Assembly (NCBI RefSeq): GCF_003820355.1
Contig: NZ_RPOK01000001.1
Coordinates: 212,847 to 276,846, forward strand
From: Paralteromonas sediminis
GTDB taxonomy: Bacteria; Pseudomonadota; Gammaproteobacteria; Enterobacterales; Alteromonadaceae
Reading direction: 5' to 3'
Length of the DNA: 64,000 nt
Within the stretch, counting starts at the first letter, position 1. The number at the start of each line of letters is the position of its first letter. The notes under the pieces were generated by a model. That model was not told the origin of the DNA. It did no database searches and was given only the letters and a program-made list of their open reading frames with translations. The position numbers and the translations under genes were made by a program. This document shows positions 26,191 through 34,731 of this stretch, piece by piece.

Positions 26191-28263
26191 TTAAAATTGA
26201 AGTGCTATTGTTAGGTTGATATCACGGCCTTGAGCAAAGAGCTTTTCACCAACGGGAAGCGCTTCACCAGCAACCCGGTTAATGCCGCCCAAATGTGGCT
26301 GATATTGTTTGTCAAATAAGTTGCTCACAATGCCTTTAATGGCTAGGTTTTTATTTATATTGTAGGTGAAATGCGCGTTAAATACGCCGTACCCGGCACT
26401 GCGCTGCTCATTTTGCTGTTCAGACACGCTTGACTGACGGGCGGCGAGCTCAGATTCCAGAGCAAGTTGCCACTGACCTGTCTCCCATTGCAATGTGGTT
26501 ATCAATGTGGCGGGGGCGATGCGATAAAGTGGTGTATTGCTGTCGTCTCTTTCAGCTTTTACATAAGAAGCAATCATTTGCACTGACCAGTGTTTATTTA
26601 TACTAGCCAATGCTTCAAGATCAGCACCATAAAGGGTGGCATCGACGTTTTGCCATTGTAATGGAATATTACCTGTCATCATGTTGGAAATCCTATTCGC
26701 GGGCATATCAGTAGAGGGATCACCCACAATAAAATCAGCAACTTGCTGATAGAACAAACGAGGAGCGATAGTCAGTTTATCGTTTGCATAGGTTACGCTT
26801 AGGTCGATTTGTGAAGCGGTCTCGTGCTGTAAATCTAGATTACCCAGATAGTTTCTACCGTCGGCACGACCAGCAGAAATGCCTAATGGAAGCCAGACAA
26901 ACATCTCGGTATAACTCGGAGCCCGATTTTTTTGCGCCATACCGATTTGCCATGACCAGTTATCCGACAAAGGAGAAGTCGCATGCAAAGTCAGGTCGAC
27001 AAAGTCGAAATCTTTATTGCGATCAGCGTCGTTAAAGCGGTTGACCAGAGTGGCTACCATGGGGTTCATCATTGCCATTGAGTTACTGACATTTCCAGCT
27101 GACATTTCTACGCGGGTATAACGCATGCCGCCTGAATAGGTAATGTCAGACACATTTGTGTCCCATTGAAGATAGCCACTTGCCAGTGTGCGCTCAATAT
27201 TGTTGAAGTTATTGATGGTCAGGTTATTGAGCTTAGGGTTGGTGATAACCGAATTGTGTGACTGCGAATGCCAGTTGGCTCCAGCGGTTAAAACACTGCC
27301 GTCTAAGTGCTGTAGCCATTGAGCATTATACCCTCTGGAAAGACTGTCAACGGTGTTGAGTCGAGCCATGGGATCCATCCTTGACCGGAAGGAAAAGTTG
27401 TTCATGCCATGTTGATTGCTGTTGCCACTGGCTGAGAGGGTCAATTGAGAATGCAGACTAGGCTCATACTGATATTGCAGACGGTAGCTTCTACTGTCTA
27501 TATAGATAATGTCCATCGCCAACGCCGCCGTACCGCTTTCCCCGGTATCGACTACCTGGTAATGCCCATTAAACTGGTGTTTGTTGGTCCGCCAGCCTGT
27601 ATTTAGACCGAATGCTTGACGGTCAAAAAAACTATTGGGTATTCGCCCGTTTTCACCGTCTTCGACGTCGTCTTGTTGTTGGTCAGCAATAAAACCATGC
27701 AAATAAGTGTCGGCATTGGCATAGCCCCCCATCAGTGAAGTATTTCGTGCATTCCCTTGTTCCCCAAAACCGGCAGACAGTTTACTAAACCACTCACTCT
27801 CGGAGGTAAACGCAGCATCATCAAAAACATTGACCCTAATGTTACTGGTTAAGGTTTCTGCGCCATGACTCACAGGGGCTATTCCTCGATGTAGCGAGAT
27901 ACTTGTGCCCGGCATGGCAAAAACATGGGAAAGTGGAGAATCCATAGCATTTGGACCAGCCCCTGCCAGTGGCGAACCTGCGAATAATAGGGGGACTCTG
28001 TCACCAAACAGGCCTCTGTACTGAGTTACGGCGGTAACGGGGCCATTATTATTGGTGTGCACACCCGGTAGCTTTTTCATAGCGTCTCTGAAATCAACTT
28101 CGCTGGAGACCATGTCATCGAGCGATAGCTGAGCCACGGTGGCTTGCTGCGAGCCGATAACATTGATGCGTTCAATATTTTCGGAAATAGCAGTTTCAGC
28201 ATCGGCGGTAAATGTAAAGTTGCAGCAGGTCACGCTAAGACCCGCAAAAAGTATTTTTTTCAT
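26191..28263 (-). CDS. TonB-dependent outer-membrane receptor, possibly for copper
   Basis: The protein is about 690 aa when started at the ATG at 28263 (MKKILFAGLSV), which gives a normal signal peptide; an in-frame ATG at 28311 adds 16 unlikely residues. The plug domain (about 35-170) contains VDFRDAMKKLPGVHTNN and YRGLFGDRVPLLFAG. The beta-barrel ends in NLTIALQF. PNAMDSPLSHVF in the plug resembles the MDPP region of OprC/NosA-type copper receptors as I recall it. The barrel has methionine-rich loops (MAMMNPM, RMDPMARL, SNMMTG). The gene lies 69 nt downstream of a DUF2946-like gene, a family often linked to copper. Substrate assignment is inference. Confidence 0.8.
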   Translation of the reverse strand: MKKILFAGLSVTCCNFTFTADAETAISENIERINVIGSQQATVAQLSLDDMVSSEVDFRDAMKKLPGVHTNNNGPVTAVTQYRGLFGDRVPLLFAGSPLAGAGPNAMDSPLSHVFAMPGTSISLHRGIAPVSHGAETLTSNIRVNVFDDAAFTSESEWFSKLSAGFGEQGNARNTSLMGGYANADTYLHGFIADQQQDDVEDGENGRIPNSFFDRQAFGLNTGWRTNKHQFNGHYQVVDTGESGTAALAMDIIYIDSRSYRLQYQYEPSLHSQLTLSASGNSNQHGMNNFSFRSRMDPMARLNTVDSLSRGYNAQWLQHLDGSVLTAGANWHSQSHNSVITNPKLNNLTINNFNNIERTLASGYLQWDTNVSDITYSGGMRYTRVEMSAGNVSNSMAMMNPMVATLVNRFNDADRNKDFDFVDLTLHATSPLSDNWSWQIGMAQKNRAPSYTEMFVWLPLGISAGRADGRNYLGNLDLQHETASQIDLSVTYANDKLTIAPRLFYQQVADFIVGDPSTDMPANRISNMMTGNIPLQWQNVDATLYGADLEALASINKHWSVQMIASYVKAERDDSNTPLYRIAPATLITTLQWETGQWQLALESELAARQSSVSEQQNEQRSAGYGVFNAHFTYNINKNLAIKGIVSNLFDKQYQPHLGGINRVAGEALPVGEKLFAQGRDINLTIALQF

Positions 28264-28332
28264 CTTTGCTCTCGTAATACTTGCGCATAGGCGCACTCGA
28301 TTTTCCGGCACAGCGCCGGCCCTATTTATGCT

Positions 28333-28755
28333 TTAAATTGCAATAGAAACAGGGGGAGAGCGAGGCTGTGATTTTCGGTAGGCAAACAGTGTGTAGGGGC
28401 GCTGGTAAAGCGACTCCACAATGGCTAAAAAAATGAGGTTAGTTATTTGAATAGTGTCAATTGTAATATTGATTTGTGACTGATTATCAGCAAGCGTAGC
28501 GACTGGGCAGGTTACGTCTAATAAAGGCGAAGGGTGATCACTGTTATCTGGTTGAAAATCAACAAAAACAAATTGTCCTGCGGCCTGTGTTTTTGAAACA
28601 GACACCCATTTCATGGTTGAGCCGGTGCATATCAGTTCTATATCTGCAGGCGCATTGTGTTGCAAATTTGCGATATGCTTATTTTGTATCAATGCAATAG
28701 CACCACTGTGCAACGCCAGCAGAAGACACAAAATGTATATGCTCTTGGTAGACAA
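28333..28755 (-). CDS. Small membrane-anchored protein, DUF2946-like
   Basis: The protein is about 140 aa, with one N-terminal hydrophobic helix (STKSIYILCLLLALHSGAI). A likely periplasmic part has two spaced cysteines (ELICTGSTMKW and VTCPVATLA), and a second hydrophobic stretch lies near the C terminus. The TTG at 28755 is chosen because AAGGAAA precedes it at good distance; an upstream in-frame TTG at 28815 lacks this. Length, topology and the ICTGS motif recall DUF2946 proteins found beside copper-related TonB receptors. It is the first gene of a unit with the receptor. The family call is tentative. Confidence 0.5.
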   Translation of the reverse strand: MSTKSIYILCLLLALHSGAIALIQNKHIANLQHNAPADIELICTGSTMKWVSVSKTQAAGQFVFVDFQPDNSDHPSPLLDVTCPVATLADNQSQINITIDTIQITNLIFLAIVESLYQRPYTLFAYRKSQPRSPPVSIAI

Positions 28756-28928
28756 CTCGATACGTTTCCTTACTTTTTCTGATGATGAGTCTACGGTTAT
28801 TTGACCTAAAAACAACGGTTTTTTTGTCTTTTGGTAAACCGAATTAACGACAGTGGTGCATTGTCAATGAGAAAGGTTTAGTTGCTGTCTTTATCGTGGA
28901 GCATTAGTGTTAACATACTGTTTACAAT

Positions 28929-28958
28929 AATCCGTCAGTTTATTTTTAGAATCCGTCA
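28929..28958 (+). promoter_or_regulatory. Direct repeat AATCCGTCA x2, 21-bp spacing (candidate AraC-type sites)
   Basis: AATCCGTCA occurs at 28929-28937 and again at 28950-28958. The starts are 21 bp apart, two helical turns, which is the usual spacing of AraC half-sites. The proximal copy sits in TTTTAGAATCCGTCA (28944-28958), 95 nt before the TonB-receptor ATG. A 14/15 match to it lies upstream of the cytochrome operon at 32809-32823. The regulator encoded between the two targets is the likely ligand. Confidence 0.6.
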
Positions 28959-29053
28959 TGCATTTCCCATAATGCGTAAGTCTTGCTTTTCAACTATTTA
29001 TATAGTGCTGATTAGAAAACTATAAAAAGCTGCAAACAGCAACGAGGAACGCA

Positions 29054-31660
29054 ATGAAACCAATAACAATTGGCACACCAAGCTATGTCTGCACGGCGGT
29101 AATTGCCGCGCTCTGCTTTTCGTCTCCCCTAGTATCAGCACAGGAGTTGGCCGAAGAGAACAAAGAAAAGCAAGCATTTGAATTGATCGAGGTAACGGCG
29201 CAAAAGAGGGTGCAGAATGTGATGAAAGTGCCTGTTACTGTTAGTACTGTCAGTGCACAGTTACTAGAAGAAAGTGCGTCTATTTTACTCAGTGATGTAG
29301 ACAAATTTGTTCCAGGGTTTGAGTTCTCTGACGGTAATATGACCCAGGCAGGGATTAGAATGCGCGGTATATCCAGCCCTAATATCAGTGTGGGCGGCGA
29401 CCCTTCCTCCGCATCTTTTTATGATGACACCTACATGCCCCGTGCGGCTCAAAATGTACTGTTTTCAGATATTGAAAGGGTTGAGGTACTAAAAGGTCCA
29501 CAAGGTACTTTGTTTGGCAGAAATGCTGCAATGGGTGTGGTAAGTGTTATTCCTGTGAGACCGCAAGAAGATTATGAGAGCTTCGTCAAAGCGTCTTTAG
29601 GTACCGATGACCTCGTTCGACTCGAAGGTATGTTCAATGCCCCGCTATCCGACTCTCTATTTATGCGTGCCAATCTACTGAGTAACAAACAAGATGGTAT
29701 TGTCGAAAATATAGCCAGGCCAAAATGGAATAAGAAGAATACGATTTACGATTTAGGAGAACGTCAACACTTAGCGGCAAAAATATCCTTGTTATGGCAA
29801 GCGTCATCAGATACACAAGTTTATCTGTCTTATGATCACGATGACTTGGAACAAGGTCCTCCTATGGCGGTAGGTACGAGTGAATTCGCTTATGCTGGTG
29901 GTACTGACCCTTTTACTGCACAAGCTGAAAATGATGTGAGAGAAGGCGTCGAATCGCGCGATATGTACGGGGTGATTGGCAAGGTTCTGCACGACTTCAA
30001 CGACCAGTGGTCAATGAAGTTTGTTGCCAGTAAACGAGACTGGCAAACCGTTAACCGAGAAGATGAAGATGGTACCGCTGATATTACCCGTTATTTTGAT
30101 ACGTCAAACAACGAAGACTCCGACATATTCTATTCGGAACTGCAATTTTCCTATGTCAGTGATCGAATAAATGCGGTTACCGGTGTGTCGTATTCAAAAG
30201 AAAACGTTTCGCAGCAAACCGAACTCAACCTAACTACAGATACGATTGCCCGTTTGGTAACGGGCGAAATCAATGGTCAGGTGCGCGGCCAGGTGGCCGC
30301 CCAGCTCGCTGCGGCGCTGGGTGGTACATCAGACGATATTGTGGCTGCCGTTTTTGGGCCTGGTGCAACGTTCGAAGGCGTAGTAGACCAACAATTTCAG
30401 GGCTTGGGTTTTCCCATGGACCATATGTGGAACGCCGATGAATGGGCGAACGCGCTGACAGCGCTTGGTGCTGCGGGCGATATTATGGCCGCTATTGGAT
30501 TTCCCGATGCGCCCCTGACTGGCTTTGTCGTCAATGCACTCGGCGATTTAACCTATGATCTGGTCGCCTCAGAGCTAGGTGATCCTATTATATTTGGGCC
30601 TAGTTATGCCGGTCAGTTCTGGCAGGAGAACGTGTTTAATACCGGGACGTTTACCAATATTGGTGTGTATGCTGATATTGATTATGCTGTTACAGAGAAA
30701 TGGCATGTTATTGCGGGTATTCGTTATTCATCTGACGACAAAGACTTTACCTGGTTCATACCTGAAAATTCGTTTGCGCAAACTATTCCCGGTGTGGCCA
30801 ATCAATTGTTCCCACAGGTCAATATAGCTGCGTCGGATAGTTGGAGTAAAGTGACGGGGCGGCTCGTCACCAATTATCAGCTTGATAATGATCAAATGAT
30901 CTTCGCCTCTTATTCTACTGGCTATAAATCGGGGGGCTTTGACTCGCTCGTTCCGGTTGATCAGTCTATTGGGCAGTCCGCCTTTGCACCGGAAGATACT
31001 ACCAATTTTGAAGTCGGTTACAAAGCTACGCTGTGGGACAGTGTTAGAGTTAATCTCGCCTTTTTTGACACTCAACTTGATAACTTCCAAGTGGCTATTG
31101 AGTCTCGACAACCCGGCAGTAATCAGGCTATTCCCTCTATTATTAACGAAAACCGTGAGATTAAGGGGTTTGAGGCCGAAGTAGTATGGCAGGCAACCGA
31201 TTCAGTGAGGCTGGGTTTGATTACTGAAATTCGCAGCACTGACGTTGAGACACCTGAATTCTACGATGCTTCAGGTGAGCTTGTTGCGGCGCGCAAAGAG
31301 TCATTTGACGCCGACACTAATTACACGCTGATGTTTGACTGGACGCCTGACCTCCCATGGGGAATAGTTAATGTGCACTTTAACTATCGCTTTGAGGAAA
31401 ACACCAATGACCAAAATCCAGGCATTCAGGATTTCCAACTAGCAGTTCCCGCTTATTTTAAAGATATTAGAGATTTAGATGGCCGTATCTCTTGGTCTGA
31501 TTTTGACGAAAAAGTGGAAGTGGGCCTGTGGGCTCGTAACATTACAGATGAGCGCTATGTACTGAGTTTGGGGGGCAGAACAGCCTCGGTGCTGGGCACG
31601 CCGTTTGCTCGCATAAATCGAGGTAGAGAACTGGGTATTGATTTTAAATACCGTTTTTAA
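29054..31660 (+). CDS. TonB-dependent outer-membrane receptor with a large Ala/Gly-rich loop
   Basis: The 868-residue protein has a signal peptide (cleaved near VSAQ), a TonB box FELIEVTAQKR, a plug with VEVLKGPQGTLFGRNA, and a barrel ending GIDFKYRF. It belongs to the large class seen for polysaccharides, oligosaccharides and diverse organics in Alteromonadales. Between the barrel strands near residues 395 and 528 is an extra segment (30236-30637) rich in Ala, Gly and Asp with helix-like stretches, longer than a usual extracellular loop. Candidate AraC sites precede it. A terminator follows, then an AraC regulator and cytochrome genes with a matching upstream site. Substrate unknown. Confidence 0.92.
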   Translation: MKPITIGTPSYVCTAVIAALCFSSPLVSAQELAEENKEKQAFELIEVTAQKRVQNVMKVPVTVSTVSAQLLEESASILLSDVDKFVPGFEFSDGNMTQAGIRMRGISSPNISVGGDPSSASFYDDTYMPRAAQNVLFSDIERVEVLKGPQGTLFGRNAAMGVVSVIPVRPQEDYESFVKASLGTDDLVRLEGMFNAPLSDSLFMRANLLSNKQDGIVENIARPKWNKKNTIYDLGERQHLAAKISLLWQASSDTQVYLSYDHDDLEQGPPMAVGTSEFAYAGGTDPFTAQAENDVREGVESRDMYGVIGKVLHDFNDQWSMKFVASKRDWQTVNREDEDGTADITRYFDTSNNEDSDIFYSELQFSYVSDRINAVTGVSYSKENVSQQTELNLTTDTIARLVTGEINGQVRGQVAAQLAAALGGTSDDIVAAVFGPGATFEGVVDQQFQGLGFPMDHMWNADEWANALTALGAAGDIMAAIGFPDAPLTGFVVNALGDLTYDLVASELGDPIIFGPSYAGQFWQENVFNTGTFTNIGVYADIDYAVTEKWHVIAGIRYSSDDKDFTWFIPENSFAQTIPGVANQLFPQVNIAASDSWSKVTGRLVTNYQLDNDQMIFASYSTGYKSGGFDSLVPVDQSIGQSAFAPEDTTNFEVGYKATLWDSVRVNLAFFDTQLDNFQVAIESRQPGSNQAIPSIINENREIKGFEAEVVWQATDSVRLGLITEIRSTDVETPEFYDASGELVAARKESFDADTNYTLMFDWTPDLPWGIVNVHFNYRFEENTNDQNPGIQDFQLAVPAYFKDIRDLDGRISWSDFDEKVEVGLWARNITDERYVLSLGGRTASVLGTPFARINRGRELGIDFKYRF

Positions 31661-31671
31661 TTAAACCGTTT

Positions 31672-31702
31672 CAAAGCCCCGTACTATTGCGGGGCTTTTT
31701 TG
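31672..31702 (+). terminator. Intrinsic terminator after the TonB receptor
   Basis: AAAGCCCCG and CGGGGCTTTTTT form a GC-rich stem with a short loop and a T-run, 12 nt past the receptor stop. Confidence 0.9.
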
Positions 31703-31748
31703 TTTCAGGCTATATTGTGAAAAAGGGGAAACAACAACAAGACTATAA

Positions 31749-32804
31749 ATGACCTCATTTAGCCAATTTCTGGCGCACTTCGCTTTTATCCAAATGGCAA
31801 CCTGTTCGGTTCTTTTAGCCCCCGTGTGGCGAAAAAATCAGTCTGCGGCGTTATTTTCACTCCTGCTATTGTTGGGCTGCGGCTACCATCTCAGTGATTT
31901 GTTTGGTCCATTGAACGACATGGATTTTCTGTGGTGGGTGGATTATTTGTCAGGTAATGCCTTACCCGGTGTGTTTTGGCTAGTGTCACTGAGCATCTTT
32001 GGCGACCATAAAGTCCTCAAACCTTGGCAATACTGGTTGGCCTCATCAACGTTACTTATTCCATTCCTCACACTGATTGTCCAACTTGTGTTTGCATTTG
32101 ATTTGCGCAGCTACCCTGCTTTTTACGGGTTAACCAAGTACGGTGCAATGGCATTGGAGCTGGCACTTATTTGCTATGCCATGATAGTTGCAATGAAAAA
32201 CTGGCAAGACGATTTAGTACAGGAAAGACGCTACATGCGAGGGAGCATTATTGCATTAGCCGGTATTTATGTATTTGGTATCATTCTGATTGAACAGCTT
32301 TTTAATGTGGAGTGGGCTTGGTTAAGGCCATTGGAGTTTGCGCTTTTGGGCGCCATGATGATTTGGATAAATCTGCTCTTATTTACCCTTCGTCAGGGGA
32401 CCTTATTTGATGAAGTTAAGTCTTCGTCGCAAGAGCAGAGCACACATCAGAGTATGTCACCTGAGTTGAAACGCATAGTCAATGCGATGACGCAGGAGCA
32501 GTTATACCGGGAAGAAGGCATGACCATCAGTGTGTTGGCAAAACATCTGGCTATTCATGAATATAAATTACGCAAGCTGATTAATGGTGAGCTTGAATAC
32601 AGAAACTTTAATGATTTTTTAAACTACTATCGCATCAAAGAAGTGTCAGAAAAGTTGGAAGACACGCAGCAAAAAGACATTCCTGTGTTAACGCTGGCAT
32701 TGGAAAGTGGCTTTCGAAGTTTAAGTTCATTTAATAAGGCATTTAAAGCCACACACGGCATGACACCAACCGAATACAGGCACACGCATTTGGCAAAAAG
32801 CTGA
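31749..32804 (+). CDS. Membrane-anchored AraC family transcriptional regulator
   Basis: The 351-residue protein has about seven hydrophobic segments in residues 1-220 (for example ALFSLLLLLGCGYHLSDLFG and ALLGAMMIWINLLLFTL). A C-terminal AraC-type double HTH follows (about 245-345), with MTISVLAKHLAIHEYKLRKL as the first helix pair and ALESGFRSLSSFNKAFKATH plus MTPTEYR as the second. Regulators of this build sit in the inner membrane. The gene lies between a TonB receptor and a cytochrome operon whose upstream regions share a motif, so it is the best candidate activator of both. The signal it senses is unknown. Confidence 0.9.
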   Translation: MTSFSQFLAHFAFIQMATCSVLLAPVWRKNQSAALFSLLLLLGCGYHLSDLFGPLNDMDFLWWVDYLSGNALPGVFWLVSLSIFGDHKVLKPWQYWLASSTLLIPFLTLIVQLVFAFDLRSYPAFYGLTKYGAMALELALICYAMIVAMKNWQDDLVQERRYMRGSIIALAGIYVFGIILIEQLFNVEWAWLRPLEFALLGAMMIWINLLLFTLRQGTLFDEVKSSSQEQSTHQSMSPELKRIVNAMTQEQLYREEGMTISVLAKHLAIHEYKLRKLINGELEYRNFNDFLNYYRIKEVSEKLEDTQQKDIPVLTLALESGFRSLSSFNKAFKATHGMTPTEYRHTHLAKS

Positions 32805-32808
32805 TGGA

Positions 32809-32823
32809 TTTTAGAATTCGTCA
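32809..32823 (+). promoter_or_regulatory. Candidate AraC-type site upstream of the cytochrome operon
   Basis: TTTTAGAATTCGTCA matches 14 of 15 bases of the site at 28944-28958 in front of the TonB receptor. A weak second half-site (CAGTAATCA, 32832-32840) lies in the same 21-bp register. The site is 79 nt before the preferred start of the cytochrome c gene. Confidence 0.55.
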
Positions 32824-32901
32824 GCTTTTTTCAGTAATCAATAAGTCGCGGCACGCATTGAAGATTAAAGTTAATAGCAATTGCGTTTAAGAGACATACT
32901 A

Positions 32902-33516
32902 ATGCTTCAATCTACACTTCGATTATGCGCCCTGTTCTTCGTAATTTTTGTTAGTCACAGCGGCTATGCCAATCAGGGAGAAGCCATCTATCAACAGTGT
33001 GTGGCGTGTCATGGTGTAAATGCCGAAGGAAATACTGCGATGAAGTCACCGGCATTGGCTGGGCAGTCAGAAGCCTACTTGTTGCGGCAATTGACACACT
33101 TTAAAACGGGTCTTCGTGGCAAGCACCCCGCAGATATTTATGGTTCACAGATGACAGCTTTGGTTGCAAATCTGGACGATAATGCACTTAAGGAAGTGAG
33201 TGCTTACTTATCATCTTTGCCTTCCTCGGTTTCGGAAGAACAGAGAAGCGGGGATGAGCGAAAAGGGTATGCTTATTATCAGGGCAAGTGTGGAGCCTGT
33301 CATGGTGGGCAAGCACAGGGCAATCCTGCATTTAAAGCGCCTCGGCTTGCTGGTTTATCCTCCGATTATATTGAGCGTCAAATGCAATATTTTAGAGAGG
33401 GCATAAGAGGTACAGACAAAACTGATAAACCTGGACGTCAGATGGCAGCCATGTCGCGAACTGTTTCAGATGAACAACTGCATGATATTTTGCTGTTTAT
33501 AAGCCAACAGGATTAA
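32902..33516 (+). CDS. Diheme cytochrome c4-like protein, periplasmic
   Basis: The 204-residue protein (ATG at 32902) has a signal peptide (MLQSTLRLCALFFVIFVSHS, cleaved near GYA) and two class I cytochrome domains. Heme motifs are CVACH (C33, C36, H37) and CGACH (C130, C133, H134). The repeated GxxxFKxPxLAGxxxxYxxxQ pattern is typical of cytochrome c4. An upstream in-frame TTG at 32881 would add 7 residues; the ATG has AAGAGA before it. It leads a three-gene unit with a diheme peroxidase (3 nt gap) and a beta-helix cytochrome fusion, and probably shuttles electrons for them. Confidence 0.9.
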   Translation: MLQSTLRLCALFFVIFVSHSGYANQGEAIYQQCVACHGVNAEGNTAMKSPALAGQSEAYLLRQLTHFKTGLRGKHPADIYGSQMTALVANLDDNALKEVSAYLSSLPSSVSEEQRSGDERKGYAYYQGKCGACHGGQAQGNPAFKAPRLAGLSSDYIERQMQYFREGIRGTDKTDKPGRQMAAMSRTVSDEQLHDILLFISQQD

Positions 33517-33519
33517 GAC

Positions 33520-34731
33520 GTGTTGCGCCTTTCCATCAAGAGAACATTGAGTATGTTAGTGCTGATGACGGTGTTCACATCTCATGCTTCTGAGTTTGTC
33601 TTGTCTGAACGTTGCCCGCCAAGTTTTGACCTGGATGAACAGGGTAAATGCAGGTTGGTCACCCGCTATCAATGGTATACCTCCGTACAGGATAGGGGAG
33701 TTGGCGGTACACGCACTGCGTTACCAGCGCATAGGGATGGTTTTACCCCGGCGCAAATTGATTTAGGGCGACTGCTGTTTTTTGACCCCATCTTATCTAA
33801 AGACGGGAGTGTATCCTGCGCCAGCTGTCATCAGCCAGAAAAAGGCTTTAGTGATGGCCTTGGTAAGAGTGTAGGCATTCAGGGCAAAAGAGGGCAGCGC
33901 TCGGCACCGACATTGTGGAACGTAGCGTTCCTTGACAGGTTTTTCTGGGATGGTCGGGCAAATACTCTGGAGGAGCAAGCGGCTGGCCCATTATTCAGTC
34001 CTGTGGAAATGGGCAATTCACCTGCTCAGCTGTTAAGCACGCTTAACCAAGATCCCATCTATGTCTCGCTGTTTAAACAGGCTTTTCCCGATACAGACGG
34101 CATTGCATTGGAAAGTGTCTACCAAGCACTTGCTGGCTTCCAGGTTTCACTGATTTCACTTAACAGCCGCTACGACAGATATGCCCACGGACATCACAAC
34201 GCATTGACTCAACGTGAAATTGCAGGAATGAACGTATTTCGTTCTTTTGTGGCCCGCTGTGCTGAATGTCATCAGCCCCCTTTGTTTACCAATAATCAGA
34301 TAGCGGTTATCGGCGTGCCTGAAAAAAACGGTGACCCTTTTGACGCAGGCGCCGAGGCTACGTTTAATGCCAAAAAATTGCGCGGGGGATTTAAGGTCCC
34401 AACCTTGCGCAACATCACACTAACCGAACCATACATGCATGCAGGCAATTTTGAATCGCTTGAAGAATCTGTTGAGTTTTATACCAAAGGGCGTGGCCAT
34501 GCGGTACCTGAAAACGAGACACTTCAATTGCACTGGCATATCTGGGAGCCTAATTTGACCCGGGAAGAGGTGCTGCTCATTGTTGAATTTTTGGGCACAT
34601 TGACAGATGAAAGTTTAATCCCCGCCATTCCTGACAAAGTGCCCTCGGGCCGCTCGGTCACGCAGGCATTACAGGTGCAATCCACCCTATTTACTGATTC
34701 GCAAGCGCGAACAGCTCAAGGAGAAGAATGA
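33520..34731 (+). CDS. Diheme cytochrome c peroxidase family protein (CCP/MauG superfamily)
   Basis: The 403-residue protein starts at a GTG and carries a signal peptide (MLRLSIKRTLSMLVLMTVFT, cleaved near SHA). Two heme sites are CASCH (C100, C103, H104) and CAECH (C247, C250, H251). DLGRLLFFDPILSKDGSVSC and SAPTLWN are hallmarks of the CCP/MauG superfamily. Members either reduce H2O2 or carry out oxidative chemistry on proteins or organics. An extra N-terminal segment (residues 25-75, with two more Cys) and a polar C-terminal tail distinguish it from classical CCP. Its stop overlaps the ATG of the next gene (ATGA), so translation is coupled. Confidence 0.9.
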   Translation: MLRLSIKRTLSMLVLMTVFTSHASEFVLSERCPPSFDLDEQGKCRLVTRYQWYTSVQDRGVGGTRTALPAHRDGFTPAQIDLGRLLFFDPILSKDGSVSCASCHQPEKGFSDGLGKSVGIQGKRGQRSAPTLWNVAFLDRFFWDGRANTLEEQAAGPLFSPVEMGNSPAQLLSTLNQDPIYVSLFKQAFPDTDGIALESVYQALAGFQVSLISLNSRYDRYAHGHHNALTQREIAGMNVFRSFVARCAECHQPPLFTNNQIAVIGVPEKNGDPFDAGAEATFNAKKLRGGFKVPTLRNITLTEPYMHAGNFESLEESVEFYTKGRGHAVPENETLQLHWHIWEPNLTREEVLLIVEFLGTLTDESLIPAIPDKVPSGRSVTQALQVQSTLFTDSQARTAQGEE

